A stretch of 64,000 bases of DNA from positions 708,924-772,923 of the forward strand of contig CAUYUJ010014360.1 of NCBI GenBank assembly GCA_963575745.1, read 5' to 3'. A model generated the notes under the pieces. It was not told where the DNA came from and made no database searches. It saw nothing but the letters and a program-made list of their open reading frames with translations. Source of the stretch: Prorocentrum cordatum (lineage: Eukaryota; Sar; Dinophyceae; Prorocentrales; Prorocentraceae). The translations under genes and the position numbers were made by a program. Of this stretch, positions 39,169 through 49,930 are shown in pieces (the stretch's first letter is position 1; each line of letters opens with the position of its first letter).

Positions 39169-41541
39169 CTACCTTCTCGCGTCCACGATCCTCTGAACTC
39201 CCCCGCTCACCCGACCGCAACGACGACGACGACAACGACTGACCCCCGACTCCTCCGATAGCTGGCCCTCCAACCCTTTCTCGCGCATGGAAGATCTGCT
39301 GCCATCGCGCCCCTGCCCCTGAAACTGCGAAGCAGTGTCACCCCGCTTTCCCGAGGCAGAGCAAGCTGCAGCAAGGGCCAAACCGACCTGGACCACCGAT
39401 TCCTGTGGCTGAATAGCTGGGCTTGACTCGTGCCAGCCCCCTCTGCTCGGCGGCCCAAAAGGGCCGGCGCTCGAACCTTGGCGATGGCCGCGGGATTGCA
39501 GGGTCGACTCCAAAGCCCTCATCGTGACTTCTGCGAAAACAGCTCGGCTGCACAACCTGCAGCGGACGCCGTGTCGATTAGCCACGAAAGCCTGCGCACT
39601 GAACGAAAGCATGGGGGTATTGGGCGGCGGCCTGGGCGCTCTGAGCTCTACCGCTGAGGCAGACCACCGAGGGGAACTTGGAACGCGCGCGCCATCCCAG
39701 GCCACGAACCTCGCGCGTCCAACAGCCTCAGCGATGCGACCCTGGAGGCCCTTGCCGAAATTAAAACTAAGTGTGAGCATCTGCAGGGCAACAGTGGCGA
39801 AAAAACACATCCCAAGCATTCCCCAGCCATGACATCCCACCAACGCCCCGATAAATCGCTTCCTCGGGCGTCCTGTGGGACGGGGTCCAAACATATTGGG
39901 GCTGGAGACGGCCTTAATGCCCGCCCTGGGCTCGACTGGCCCACCAGAGCTCAGCGCGTCTGGCCGCGGCTGCCGCTTCTCTCTCGCTCCAGCGAGCTCC
40001 CTCTTGCACAAATGACAAACGATTGCTTGCAATGCGGCCCGCATGCGACGAAGCCGAAACAGATTGTAAACCAGCGCATTGGGCTGCCCGAGGAACCGAC
40101 TGAATCCCAGGGAGACTTCCAAACCTGGCCTTGGAAGGGCGGCCCTCAGCATCAGGCAGCACAATCGCCCAAGCGGGCCGAGCGACTCCGGGGGAATCCG
40201 TGCTTTGGCCAGCCTAATCCGCGCTGGCCGCCGCCCCCCCCCCCCCCCCCTCCAAGGGACGCTCGGGCCCCCCCATTCAAACGTTTGCTCAGGCGTCCTT
40301 TGAGGGCGCTCAGAAGCAGACGGGATGAGCCGCATCGCGTAGGCGTGCCGAACAGAATCAAGGAAAGACGGTTCTGGCGAGCCGAGCACCTCATTACGCA
40401 TCAGCTCACGCGTCTTGACCCTGCGCTTCTGCCCACGCGTTTGCTCTTCGCCCAGCGGCGCAGGACAGTCAAGCCATCTGTGACCAAGCGCCCTAGGCTT
40501 CTCTCTGCATGCAAGATAATGCGGGCGAGGGCAAGCGCCATTGTTAGATTTCCTTAAACGCGGCCACATCGCACCTGACCGCGGACGGGCACTGCAAAGC
40601 TCCCAACTTTGCAGCATCGCCCACCGCCCCAGCCCCGATTTCACACAAGATCGCAAGCCACGGTGACAAATATGCTCTCCACTGTTTCCAAGAATGTGTT
40701 GCTGAATTCGTCGCATCTGCCATCTCTGAACGCCTTCCCCCAACAGGTCTCTGAAATCTCGAGGAGCAACTTCCAGCAACGATAAACGGCAACTTTCATC
40801 CGCGATGACTTCGCACGCTGGCTTCATGGACCAATCAGCTCTGCGAAGCGCCATCCACATAGCCGGCAGCGGGCCAGTGACCTTGGACCAGCTCTCTGCG
40901 CACGCCATGCGCTGGTGCATGACCATGACCTTCCAGGCCTGCGGCAACCTGACAAGGTTCAACTTTGCCCCCCCATAGCATCGAGGCGCACATACAAGGC
41001 AGCCCCACCGTGGCCTTGTCCAGGGGGTCATACCTCGGATTGTTTTGCATCGCCAGCGCTGCAGCGAGGGAAGCTGCCGCCTTGGCCCCAGCCACGGCAC
41101 CAGCCAACACGCGCACGGGACAGAACGCATGCTCAGCCACGCCCATGACCGCAGCTCCGTGCAGCACCAATGGCGCGGGGCCAGATGTAAAATCCTCGTC
41201 GCGCGCCTTGTCCCTGCAGCTTTCTTGAGAATGTGTAGCCGCCGAACACGAGCGCGTAAAGCAGTAGCTCTCGCAACCTCGCGGTGACGCTTCGGCTGCA
41301 CCGCGGTAGGCTCGCGCCCCAGATTCTTCATCCACCCGTGGTAAGTGATGGCTCGTCTTGGCGCAACAAGAGCCACCAGTCGCTCAGCCTGCGCACCAGA
41401 CGCAACGAAACCCAACTTCTTGACCTGCACCAGCAAACGAAGCCCCTCCAATGCGGCTCGCGCATCGTCAGCGACCTGACCAACTTCCTCTGCGCAGACC
41501 TTGACACTGCCAGACCATCGCAGAGAGATGTCATCAACCAA
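39169..41541 (-). pseudogene. LINE-5 RT motif C and C-terminal region
   Basis: A 790-codon open frame starting LVDDISLRWSGS; VDD is the RT motif C with the catalytic pair kept. ACPRPHYLACREKP and GHRWLDCPAPLG resemble the CxxH...HRxxxCP segment that follows RT in such elements. HGVRCRLCSRAVF near the C-terminus is another HxxxCxxC. Between them no intact RNase H could be recognised. The length of the frame is surprising for a dead element and may partly reflect GC-rich composition. Confidence 0.6.
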
Positions 41542-42336
41542 TTAATCGTCTTAGCGCGACTGTTGGGCGCAAAGCCGACAGCCGCCGCATCGATAAAGCA
41601 ACACCTCTAACACCATGGTCGCACGGGAACATCCTGCCACGATTCCTTCCTCTGGGCGAAAGAACAGCACTGTCGCGCGCGCGCAAAGCGCGGGCTTGCC
41701 TGTGGGCTCGAACCAGCATCCAGGCCACGCGCGGAGGGCAGTTGGCTGCAATGGCCTCTCTCACCCAGATGCTCGGATCGATCGGATCGAAGCGTCTCCA
41801 GAGGTCCACCATTAGCGTGACCGTACGCTTGCCTAGCGCCACGCCCATCTCATTGTCAAGACTCACTGAGAAAGCACATGTAGACGAGCTCCGACTTGGA
41901 CCAATACCCCAAGTGCGTTCACGCCTGTGCCCCTGTATCCAAGCGGCTGAGACCGACCGTCGAGAACGACCCCAAAACCGCACAACAGTGTTCAGATGCC
42001 CAATTAATTGCGTCCAACCGTCTGGCTTCGGCAACCGCGCAAGAACGGCCTCAAGCCTGTCAGCCGGCCAGCCCAGCTGCTGCCCGCAAGCTGTGAGAAG
42101 CAGGGAGATGATCATCTAAGCCGCGTCTGCAAGATGCTGCAGCTGTCGGGGGGCGGAGCCCAGTCTGTCCCACTGCGGACTTGGAGGGGCGCGAGAAGCG
42201 CCCTGCGCAGCTGCTCAACGGAAATGGGCTCCAGCATGGGCCAGTGATCGGCACCTGGCGGCAGACCAGCTGGCGCTAGCCCATGGTATGTCCAGATGCC
42301 TTCCAACTGCTGCAACGCAGCGTCTGCGAGTTCCAT
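41534..42336 (-). pseudogene. LINE-5 reverse transcriptase fingers and palm
   Basis: RLPKPDGWTQLIGHLNTVVR is the LPKPxG..RPI finger motif; TVTLMVDLWRRFDPID is motif A with its Asp (codon about 41804-41806). Motif B appears in another frame, EGIVAGCSRATMVLEVLLYR (about 41700-41640), so at least two shifts separate A, B and C. The 42112-42336 frame, IWTYHGLAPAGLPPGADHW, is the preceding linker. Confidence 0.7.
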
Positions 42337-42921
42337 CGGCTGACAAATGCCCTATTTGTTGGAGCTACATCGACCTCCGCCTCGAGATCGGTGCAACGGC
42401 GTGCCTGGCCCGCTCCTCCGTGGAAAGCTGCCCTAGTCCTCTCCTGCCAGGCCTTGGCAGCTGCTGCCTCTGCCTCTCGATGCAATGAATCATTCCGCCC
42501 CTGCGCACGCTGAACTTGCTACGCGAACACCGCCGCTACGAGGCAACCCAAGCCTGCAATGAACAGAGCCCGCGCTTCCGCATCCAGGTGCTGCAGGATG
42601 CGGCGGCGCAGGCTGATGCACCTGGCGCGCGTGCCCGACGCGCGACGTAGCTGGGCGAGCCTTGCCAATACGTCGTGGTCACGAGGGTCTTCCGCTGGCA
42701 CATCATTGAGCATCTCGACGCCCCGCGCGAAAAACCCCTTAAAGCTTTGCACATGGAAAGCCCAACGCGCAGCCGCTGCCCCTGCCGCCGCGCGCTGTCC
42801 AAACCCGGCCCTGCTCCGAGCGGGCTTCCAGGCGACCTGCTGCGAGACCAGGGTTGGCGGGCCCGCGCGGCCCACGTGCGCCTGTCTCGATCTGCCCACC
42901 AAAGCATGGCGGTTGGCCAGC

Positions 42922-42955
<34 letters not shown>

Positions 42956-43021
42956 CCCCTGTAACGGCACTGTCCCAGGCAGCCGCCGGCTGGGATGTGT
43001 CGCCGGCCCTCTGAATCGCAT
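42276..43021 (-). pseudogene. LINE-5 linker between EEP and RT
   Basis: EAAAAKAWQERTRAAFHGGA matches the WRxWVAEAxxGGAG linker of LINE-2. Upstream, KGFFARGVEMLNDVPAEDPR, DHDVLARLAQLRRASG and ILQHLDAEARALF are helical. A (GA)n/(CT)n run at 42925-42952 encodes an artefactual RERERERE repeat inside the frame. Confidence 0.6.
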
Positions 43022-43043
43022 CTATGACCAGTCGCCAATCTGA

Positions 43044-44003
43044 TTAGAACCTAGCACAGCCTGGGCGAGCAACGCTTGGGACGGCGCGCGGTTGCTCGAG
43101 CGCCAACCGCTTTGGGGCCATACGTCCACTCAGGAGAAAGAAACACTCGGGCTGGCGCGGCCACGGACAGGTGCCCGTCACAACCTCCGCTATCAGACAA
43201 GCAGCCTGCACCAATAACCTACGCACGGTGCCATAGTCCAAGACGCGCCCAGGCGTGGATGATAGACACGTCGGTTGCGTAGGTGCGCAGCACACCTGAT
43301 ATCATAGACAACCAGTTGTTCTCAGGCTACTCTTCAGGTGGCACATTGAAATCGCACGCAATCGCCCAAGCAAGCCCTCCTGCCATGACTCTCCTCACAT
43401 GCTTGCAGACCTCCCACATGATGGCGAGGTTCCTTGAGGATCGTCCCTCAGCAGCGACAAGATCCACAAACATACAAATAAGTCCTCCAGGACCACCTGC
43501 ACGCACGAGGGCGGCAACCGCTCGTCCAGGCACGATGCTCCCATACGATAGGTAGGACGCTTGGGTGACTTGAATGTTTGTCCTGGCCAGGATGGCCACC
43601 CCTCCCTCCCCGCCGCCATCCGGCGCTGGGATGGCCTCCAGCCATTGACCTTTCAACCCCATACCCATGGCATCCGACTGGACCACTGGCAGCTTAGCAG
43701 CGCTGGCATGGGTCTCCTGCGCCAGCACGACGTCCGCCGATGCAGCACTGAGGAGCCGCATCAGAGTGCCATGGGAGTTCACGTTGGCCGTGATAGTGCA
43801 CAAACACTCCCGATCCGACACGTCCTCCCCTAGCACAGGCAAGCCAGCTTCACGGCTCAGCGGCGTCGGTGCCTGGCGCGGGGAGTCTGCTCCATCGCTG
43901 AGACCCCGCTCGGTCGTTCCCTGCGCGCGGCCGTCCACAAAGTCCTCTTCAAACAAGGCGACGGGGTCCAGCTCCCCATCCAACGTAGTGCATTGTAGCC
44001 GGC
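43044..44003 (-). pseudogene. LINE-5 EEP endonuclease
   Basis: In the frame 43327-44310, counted from its first Met: ITANVNSHGTLMRLL at about 173-187 (N-terminal strand), DVVLAQETHA at 193-202 with Q198-E199, then GEGGVAILARTNI and ACDFNVPPEE at 318-327, the GDxN motif with Gly changed to Cys. The frame stops there; STPGRVLDYGTVRRLLVQAA in the next frame (43044-43295) supplies the RxLDY strand. The upstream part of the ORF contains locally duplicated segments (44070-44110 against 44331-44372). Confidence 0.8.
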
Positions 44004-44071
44004 GCGCCTCATGGGCCTCACGCGCGACGCGGCGTTCCAGGGCGTCGCCACCGTCTTGGGGGCGCTCGGGC

Positions 44072-45025
44072 TTACAGGGCGGGCGACGTTGCGAGCGCCG
44101 CAGCTCGAACCCCGGCCGCCAAGGGAACCTCCTTGCGCGGGGATCGGCCACCCCACCGCTGTGGGTTGCGAGGGCCACGGCTGCCTCCGAGCAGCAGGCC
44201 TCGCTCGGCCTTGCGGGGGAGAGGGGGGGGGGGTGCGACGCGGCGACCGCCGCCGCGCGTTCCCAAGCCGCCAGGGGGAAGCACACGTGCGAGGGCGTCG
44301 GCCACCCCACCGCCGCGGGCCCCCCTCGGACTTACACGGCGGGCGACGTTGCGAGCATCGCAGCTCCAACCCAAGCCGCTACGACAGAAGTGCAACATCT
44401 CAGGCATTAACTTGGTACGTCCAAGATGCTCGATGTACCCCTCGAGCTCTGATATGCGTGCATTGGTGCTGGGCAGCACCTCAGCCTCCCTGTCCACGTC
44501 GGCGTCGGCTGCCCATGGCTTGGCCTCGGCCTGCTGCCGTTTTTTTGCTGCAGCTGCGCGACCTGTTTGTGCATGGCCAGAATCTGCTGCCCGACAGGTT
44601 CGGCCTCGCCCCCAGCTTTGCCGCTGCTGCCCGTGCTGCCAGGCTTCCTCTGCGGTGCTCTCCAGGCAGGGTCTGCGCTCTGCTTCTCTGGCTTGCAGTT
44701 GAAGGCCACCGACTTGGCGATCCCACACGCATGGCAAGCCAGCTTTGTCAGGGAAATGGACGAACGGCTTCCCGTTCCGTCCCGTACACCATCTGCAGCA
44801 CCATTGTCGTGCGCTGCGGGTCACGTCGGGCCACTGGCGCCGTGGCTGCTCCTCTTCTGCGGGTGTGTGGCGGCCACACGGTGCAGAATCCCAAGAAACA
44901 ACTATGGCCAGAGCAGCCCACATATTGATCGTGATGATCCGAGGATTCCGCTCAAAACACGACCCCTCGCGCTCAGAACGCCCTCTCGTACTCGCGGTCG
45001 TCGGGAGGCACATGACTTGAGCCAA
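44072..45025 (-). pseudogene. LINE-5 ORF1 region
   Basis: The frame begins 9 bp after the last base of the SL block, so the first ATG is nearly leader-proximal. RQWCCRWCTGRNGKPFVHFP then GLPC gives a CxxC...C arrangement like LINE-2 ORF1. Downstream is a helical RISELEGYIEHLGRTK. Frame changes are needed (another frame gives GQQILAMHKQVAQLQQK). The 3' half overlaps duplicated sequence leading into the EEP ORF. Confidence 0.5.
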
Positions 45026-45037
45026 CGTGGCTACGTC
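45016..45037 (-). other. Spliced-leader relic of LINE-5
   Basis: The minus strand reads GACGTAGCCACGTTGGCTCA then AG: 19 of 22 positions of the SL. Differences are C to A at the second base and CG in place of TT in the centre. It abuts TG-rich sequence on its 5' side. The following TCATGTGCCTC may be a degraded second leader. Confidence 0.85.
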
Positions 45038-45400
45038 TGTGCGTGTGCGGGTGTGCGCGTGTGTGTGTGTGTGTTGTGTGTTGTGTGCTGTGTGTTGTAT
45101 ATGTTGTGTGCAGCGTGTGAGTGATGTTTGTTGTGTGTTGTGTGTTGTGTGTTGTAGGTGTGTGTTGTGTGTTGTGTGTTGCGTGTTGTGTGTGCGTGGT
45201 ATAGGTGTGCGTTGCGTTTGTGTGGTGTGTGATGTGTGTTATGTATTGTGTGTTGTGTGTGCGTTGTGCGTTGTGTGGTGTGTGTGTCGTGTGTCGTGTT
45301 GTGTGATGTGTGTTGTATGTTGTGTGTTGTGTGTGGTGTGTGGTGTGTGGTATGTACTGTGTGTTGTGTGTTGCGTTGTGTGTTGTGTGTACGTGTGCCT
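45038..45400. repeat. TGTGTTG-type array
   Basis: Mostly 7-bp units GTGTGTT with variants. It differs in unit from the array at 35.6-38.4 kb, although both are TG-rich. Confidence 0.9.
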
Positions 45401-45768
45401 TCGGTTTCGGCACCACCCTGGCACTCAGGCCGTGAAGAAAGGTCCACGCAAAGATTGCCAAGCTTCGTCAGCCAGGGGGCGCTGCTGGGCCAACGCAGTG
45501 AGGGCGCGTATTGCTCACATGCGCCGCCGAGCGTCGACAAGCTTGTGCAGAGCGATGGTGGGAGCAGGCAAGGAGGAGGATGGATGAGGAGAAGGAGAGG
45601 GAACGAAAAGAGAGGGGACGCGGACGAGGGAGGAGGCAGGAGGCGGGAGGAGGAGGGGAAAGGGGGAAGAGGAACTGAGAGCAACAGCGGTGGCACCCCG
45701 CCCCCACCCCCGCACACCCAGCAGCAGGCAGCACCGCGCCTTGTCGGACTGCTTGGGCGGGTACCTGA
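45401..45768. other. Unassigned spacer
   Basis: GC-rich with a purine-rich run (45560-45680, AGGAGGAGGGG-type). No gene recognised. Confidence 0.35.
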
Positions 45769-46093
45769 TAGGCAGCCACACGTGGACCCTACCCCCGACC
45801 CCCCACGATTTCTAAGGGGGGGGTGGGATTCACTCCGCTCTGGAGCTCCCGAACGAAGTGAACCCCCACCCCCACATAGAAATCGTGGGTAGGAAGGCAC
45901 CAACTATACACCAACACCGATCCTGGCCAGGATCACCCTGGGCCCAGGATCGGTGTATACGCCCTCCTGCCTTGGGCAAGAAGGCATATACACCGATCAT
46001 GGGCCCAGGGTGATCCTGGGCCAGGATCGGTGTTGGTGTATAGTTGGTTCCCTCCGAGTGGGGGCGGGGGCAGAGTTCGCGTGAGGCCACCGA
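45769..46093. mobile_element. TIR element family B, copy 2, with two internal hairpins (325 bp)
   Basis: The outer ends are imperfect inverted repeats: TAGGCAGCCACACGTGGACC on the left, and on the right a complement containing GTTCGCGTGAGGCCAC. They share CCACAYGYGRACCCTACCCC with the 4660 element. A perfect CCTGA lies on both sides (45764-45768 and 46094-46098). Inside are hairpin 1 (CCCACGATTTCTA 45802-45814 with TAGAAATCGTGGG 45877-45889) and hairpin 2 (45899-46048), whose ~65-bp arms differ by one gap and two substitutions around a short loop at about 45967-45983. Confidence 0.8.
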
Positions 46094-46290
46094 CCTGAAC
46101 GACGGCCGGCCGCTGATGGAGGCACGCCGCGCCCGCGGAGCCGGGGTCGACCTCAGCTCCTGGGCGCGGGAGGCCGGCCCCTGCTCGTCTCCGGCCGCCC
46201 CCCGGCAAGCCTCCACGACCCAGGGCCTCGGGCGTGCAGCTGAGGCTGCCCCCCCCCCCCCCTCGGCGAGATCGGACCAGCACCAAGAGA

Positions 46291-46503
46291 ATACTTGGAG
46301 GCCTGGAAATGGGCACCAACACCAAGACAGGGGGTTGCCTCCACAGGGGAACGGTGATCCCAGATTTCGGTGTTGGTGGTAATATTTCGGTCACCTTGGA
46401 AGCCAGAATATTACCACCATCACCGAGATCGGGATCTTCTGCCCTCGGTCGGGGCACACCGCCGAAATTGGTGTTGGTGTCAACCTCTAGGCCTGCGAAA
46501 TAC
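46291..46503. mobile_element. Foldback element D, nested inverted repeats
   Basis: Inner arms 46356-46390 and 46403-46436 (GTTGGTGGTAATATTTCGG against CCAGAATATTACCACCATCA), roughly 80% complementary. Outer arms are 46291-46330 and 46461-46503 (CACCAACACCAA and its complement). It shares the CACCAACACC word with the neighbouring 45.9-kb hairpin. No target duplication found. Confidence 0.6.
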
Positions 46504-46980
46504 AGTTGGTCATCATTCGGGCGTTGGCAGAACTGGGTTTCATGGGACCTGGTTAAGCGATGCGTGCCGGGGGGCGCCCCCCTCCGCCCCGTTCCACTAA
46601 CAGGAATTGCTGCCACCCGAGAAAACACCAGCTGTGGCAGACCTGGTTCAGTGATTCTGGCCAATTGAGGGGCTCCAGGGCCCTACCACTAACCTGGTCC
46701 CCTTACCTGGGATCCTGGCTATACCCGAAGTATGGCGGCGGTTTCTGCCAGGCGAGATCAGGGAGCAGCAGCATTGGCGCGCGTCGCGGGATCATAGCGC
46801 AGCCCCGCGCAACGCCAAGGGAAACCGCTTGCAGCTAACGAATCCCGAGACGCAGACATGACAGGGGAATTCGAACGAACCATGACGGACACCCGCATCA
46901 GACTTAAAGGGGCCCCAAAAACATCAGAACTTAACCGATTGAAAACCGAAGGACACGTGAAGAAGCCGGTCCACAATCCA
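46504..46980. other. Unassigned spacer
   Basis: No recognised gene; short frames only. A repeated GAYCTGGTT phrase (46547 and 46640) is the only pattern noted. Confidence 0.3.
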
Positions 46981-46984
46981 GGCA

Positions 46985-47075
46985 CGGTGGCCGGCTTGGC
47001 CAAAGGCCGCCAGATCCGCCGCCCCCTGTGCTTGGCACATGGGCGCACGGCATGCCAAACGTTGGGCAATTGTTG
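46985..47075. repeat. Block-1 repeat, partial copy
   Basis: GATCCGCCGCCCCCTGTGCT and CGGCATGCCAAACGTTGG correspond to the 3' half of the ~210-bp block found complete at 47505, 51765 and 53705. Confidence 0.6.
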
Positions 47076-47109
47076 GTCCTTGTCACAAACCCCCAAGGGC
47101 CTTCAGCCT

Positions 47110-47455
47110 ACTGCGCGTGCCACCCAGAAGGGCCCGTAAACCCCCAGCTCGTCGGTCTCCCCACCCCGTGAGGACCCATAAACTTCCAGGTCGTGGGCCT
47201 CCCCGCTCCAGACTGCCCCAAGATGGCCTCCAAAGCGCCCCGTGCGGGCCCGTAGCCTTCCCAGGTCATCGGTCTTCCCGCTCCAGGACGGCCAAGGTGG
47301 CTGAAGGCAGCCTCCAAGATGCCTCCGAGACGTTGAAGATGGCCCCAAAAGAGCCCAAGATGGTCGCAAGCAGTCTCCAAGACGGGCAACGAAGCACCCA
47401 AGAAGGCCCAAGAGGCCCCCAAGATGGCCCAAGACGGCCCGAGAGGTGAGGCATC
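47110..47455. repeat. AAGATGGCC-type satellite
   Basis: Irregular 12-15-bp units such as CCAAGATGGCCTCCAAAG and AAGATGGCCCCAAAAGAGCC, preceded by CCCGTAAACCCCCAG / CCCATAAACTTCCAGGTCGT phrases that recur at 54005. On the minus strand it reads as repeated Gly-Pro-Ser-Trp codons, a composition effect. Confidence 0.8.
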
Positions 47456-47504
47456 CGAGAGGGCCTCCAGTAAAGCCCGAAGAGAGCTCTCCTCCTCTTT
47501 TTTT

Positions 47505-47715
47505 CTCTCCCCGACGTGTTCCCCGAAGCCTTTCCACAACGGCTGCAGAAGCACATGGTCTGATAGCTTGGACGAGCTCTGGCCGCAACGTTCGGCCACA
47601 TAGGCGCCTTCAACCAACAGGAGGCGGCGGTGATTTGATGTACGTATGCGTCTTCGATCCGCCGTCCCCTGTGGCTTGCCGCAAGATTGCATGGCGTGCC
47701 AAACGTGAGGTTTTT
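47505..47715. repeat. Block-1 repeat, copy 1
   Basis: TTTCCACAACGGCTGCAGAA ... CCGCAACGTTCGGCCACATA ... TCTTCGATCCGCCG ... GGCGTGCCAAACGT. Collinear with the other copies at 70-80% by eye. No ORF is conserved among copies. Confidence 0.75.
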
Positions 47716-47809
47716 CTGGTCCTTTTTACTTAAAACGCTCTAGTAGGATGTCGGCCGATCACGCCGGCCACCCAGATAATTCGTTTTCCCTTGGCCTCCC
47801 CTGTCAAGA

Positions 47810-48045
47810 GCGGCTAAGATGGCCTCCGACACGGCCAAGATGACCCCAAGAGAGGTCAAGAGGTCCCTCAGAGGCGTCCTCCCAGAGAACCCCAAGGTCC
47901 CCTAGATGACCCAGGAAACACCAAGAATCCCCCCAGAGGCCCGCAAGAGACCCCTGTGGCCCACAAGAGACTCTCAGGAAGCCCTCAAGAAGCCCCAAAA
48001 AGGCCTCATGAGGCCACCTCTTCTTCTTCTTCTTCTTCTTACCAT
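47810..48045. repeat. AAGATGGCC-type satellite and (TTC)n
   Basis: Second satellite stretch of cassette A (CTAAGATGGCCTCCGAC ... AAGAGACCCCTGTGGCC), ending in (TTC)n at 48017-48040. Confidence 0.8.
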
Positions 48046-48127
48046 TATGATCCATTGCATTATTATCATACTTGTCCTTAACAACATAGTTAGTAAATCA
48101 TAGTATTGATACAAATACTACTTACTA

Positions 48128-48143
48128 TCACTACTACTGATGT

Positions 48144-48242
<99 letters not shown>

Positions 48243-48243
48243 G

Positions 48244-48278
<35 letters not shown>

Positions 48279-48306
48279 GACTACTACTACTACTACTACT
48301 ACTACT
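48128..48306. repeat. (ACT)n array
   Basis: About 60 triplets with two CGA interruptions (48241, 48278). It is the reverse complement of the (AGT)n array that follows. Confidence 0.95.
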
Positions 48307-48384
48307 AAGAAAACTACAGCTACTAGTACGAGCCGTATTACTAGCAGTAGTAGCAATGGTAATAATAGTTATAGTTGTAGTTGT

Positions 48385-48400
48385 AGTTGTAGTTGTTGTT

Positions 48401-48436
<36 letters not shown>

Positions 48437-48480
48437 TAAGTAGTAGTAGTAGTAGTAGTAGCAGTCGCGGTAGCAGTAGC

Positions 48481-48535
<55 letters not shown>

Positions 48536-48536
48536 T

Positions 48537-48586
<50 letters not shown>

Positions 48587-48909
48587 TGTCTTACTGTCAG
48601 TGTTATTAGTATTGCGATGTGCTGATTCGTAATATTAGTGTTACTATTACTAGTACTAGTACAAGTATTATTGCGAGTACCACTACGATTACGATCACCA
48701 TGACTAGTACCACTACGATTACACGTAATATCATTACTGGTCGTACTCGAAGTGTTCGTGGTAGCAGTAGTACTGGCAGTAGTGGTAGTGGTAGTCGTGG
48801 TAGTCGTAGTAGTAGTACTAGTGATAGAAAAACTACAAGAACAATCGTAGTAGTAGTAGCCGTAGACGCAGTAGTACTGGTAGTCGTAGTAGTAGTAGAC
48901 GTAGTAGAC

Positions 48910-48961
<52 letters not shown>

Positions 48962-49206
48962 ACGTAGTAGTAAGTGTAGTGGTAGCCGTAATAATAGTAA
49001 TAGCAGTAGCAGTAGTAGCCGGAGTAGTAGTAGCAGTAGTAGTAGCAGGGGTAGTAATAGCCATAGTAGTAATAACAGTATCAGAGTTAGTAGTGATAGT
49101 AATAGTAATAGTTATGTTCGTAGTGCTAGTAGCAGCAATAGTGGTAGTAGTAACCGTAGGAGTAACAGTATTGGCAGTAGTCGTGGTAGTAGCAGTAGTA
49201 GCCGTG

Positions 49207-49267
<61 letters not shown>

Positions 49268-49375
49268 TAGTAGTAGTAGTAGCAGTAGTAGCAGTAGTAG
49301 TAGTAATTGTGGTAGTAGCAGTAGCAATAGCATTGCTAGTGGTACTCAAATTGTTGTTATTAGTGGTCTTACTGA
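48385..49375. repeat. (AGT)n arrays with variants
   Basis: Pure (AGT)n at 48402-48437 and 48484-48584, then degenerate AGT/CGT/TAGTAC triplets to 49375 with pure runs at 48910-48960 and 49210-49260. Together with the (ACT)n array it can fold into very long hairpins. Confidence 0.95.
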
Positions 49376-49439
49376 TATCATGTGAACACCATTATCATTA
49401 TCATGCTTATGATTCGTAGTATTGTGTGTTTTCTTCCTC

Positions 49440-49930
49440 CCTCCGCTTTCCTTATGAGTAACTCCCTCTTATCTCACCCCGAGACGTCTCGGCAAAGCGG
49501 GGTGGGCGTTTCGACTGAGACCTCATCGCAAATACGAATCCTGAAGTTTCAACTTCGCAGCAGTTTGACAAATGGAGGGCGGGACGTTTTCAAGTTGTGG
49601 TTCTCGCCTGAGCGACGCGCGCAGTCGTCTAAGGACTTGTAAGAGCTTCACGGATGGAGGGCGGGCCGTGTTCAGAATGTGGTTCTCGCCATAGTTCCGC
49701 GCACGTTCACTTAAATGCTTGCCAGAGCTTCGCGGATGGAGGGTGGGGCATTTTCAGAGTGTGGCTCTCGCCTTAGCGCCGCGCGGATCAATTGTCAGGC
49801 GGCTCCTGTTCAAAGTGTGGCTCCCGCTTTAGCTCCCAGCACATTCGTCTTGAAAGCGTGGTAGAGCTCCACGGATGAAGGAAAGCTCTTTTTCATAATG
49901 TGGCTCTCGCCTCGCGCCGCGCAAACTCGA
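49440..49930. repeat. ~80-bp minisatellite of cassette A
   Basis: Five or so units: GAGCTTCACGGATGGAGGGC, then TTTTCAGARTGTGGYTCTCG, then CCTTAGCGCCGCGC and an ATTCGTCTTAAA part. The leading part (49440-49555) with CTCACCCCGAGACGTCTCGG matches 52975-53080. Confidence 0.8.

Larger units (their letters stand above)
38440..45037 (-). mobile_element. LINE-5: near full-length SL-tagged LINE between TG arrays
   Basis: Minus strand: SL relic (45037-45016), ORF1 region, EEP endonuclease, linker, RT, long C-terminal region and terminal zinc motif near 38.9 kb; about 6.6 kb. TG-rich arrays lie directly outside the 5' end and near the 3' end. All coding parts are frameshifted. The exact 3' end and a target duplication could not be set because the flanks are repetitive. 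Confidence 0.85.

Noticed and set aside
48619-49419. Val-rich frame as a membrane protein
   Set aside because: Translation of degenerate (AGT)n.
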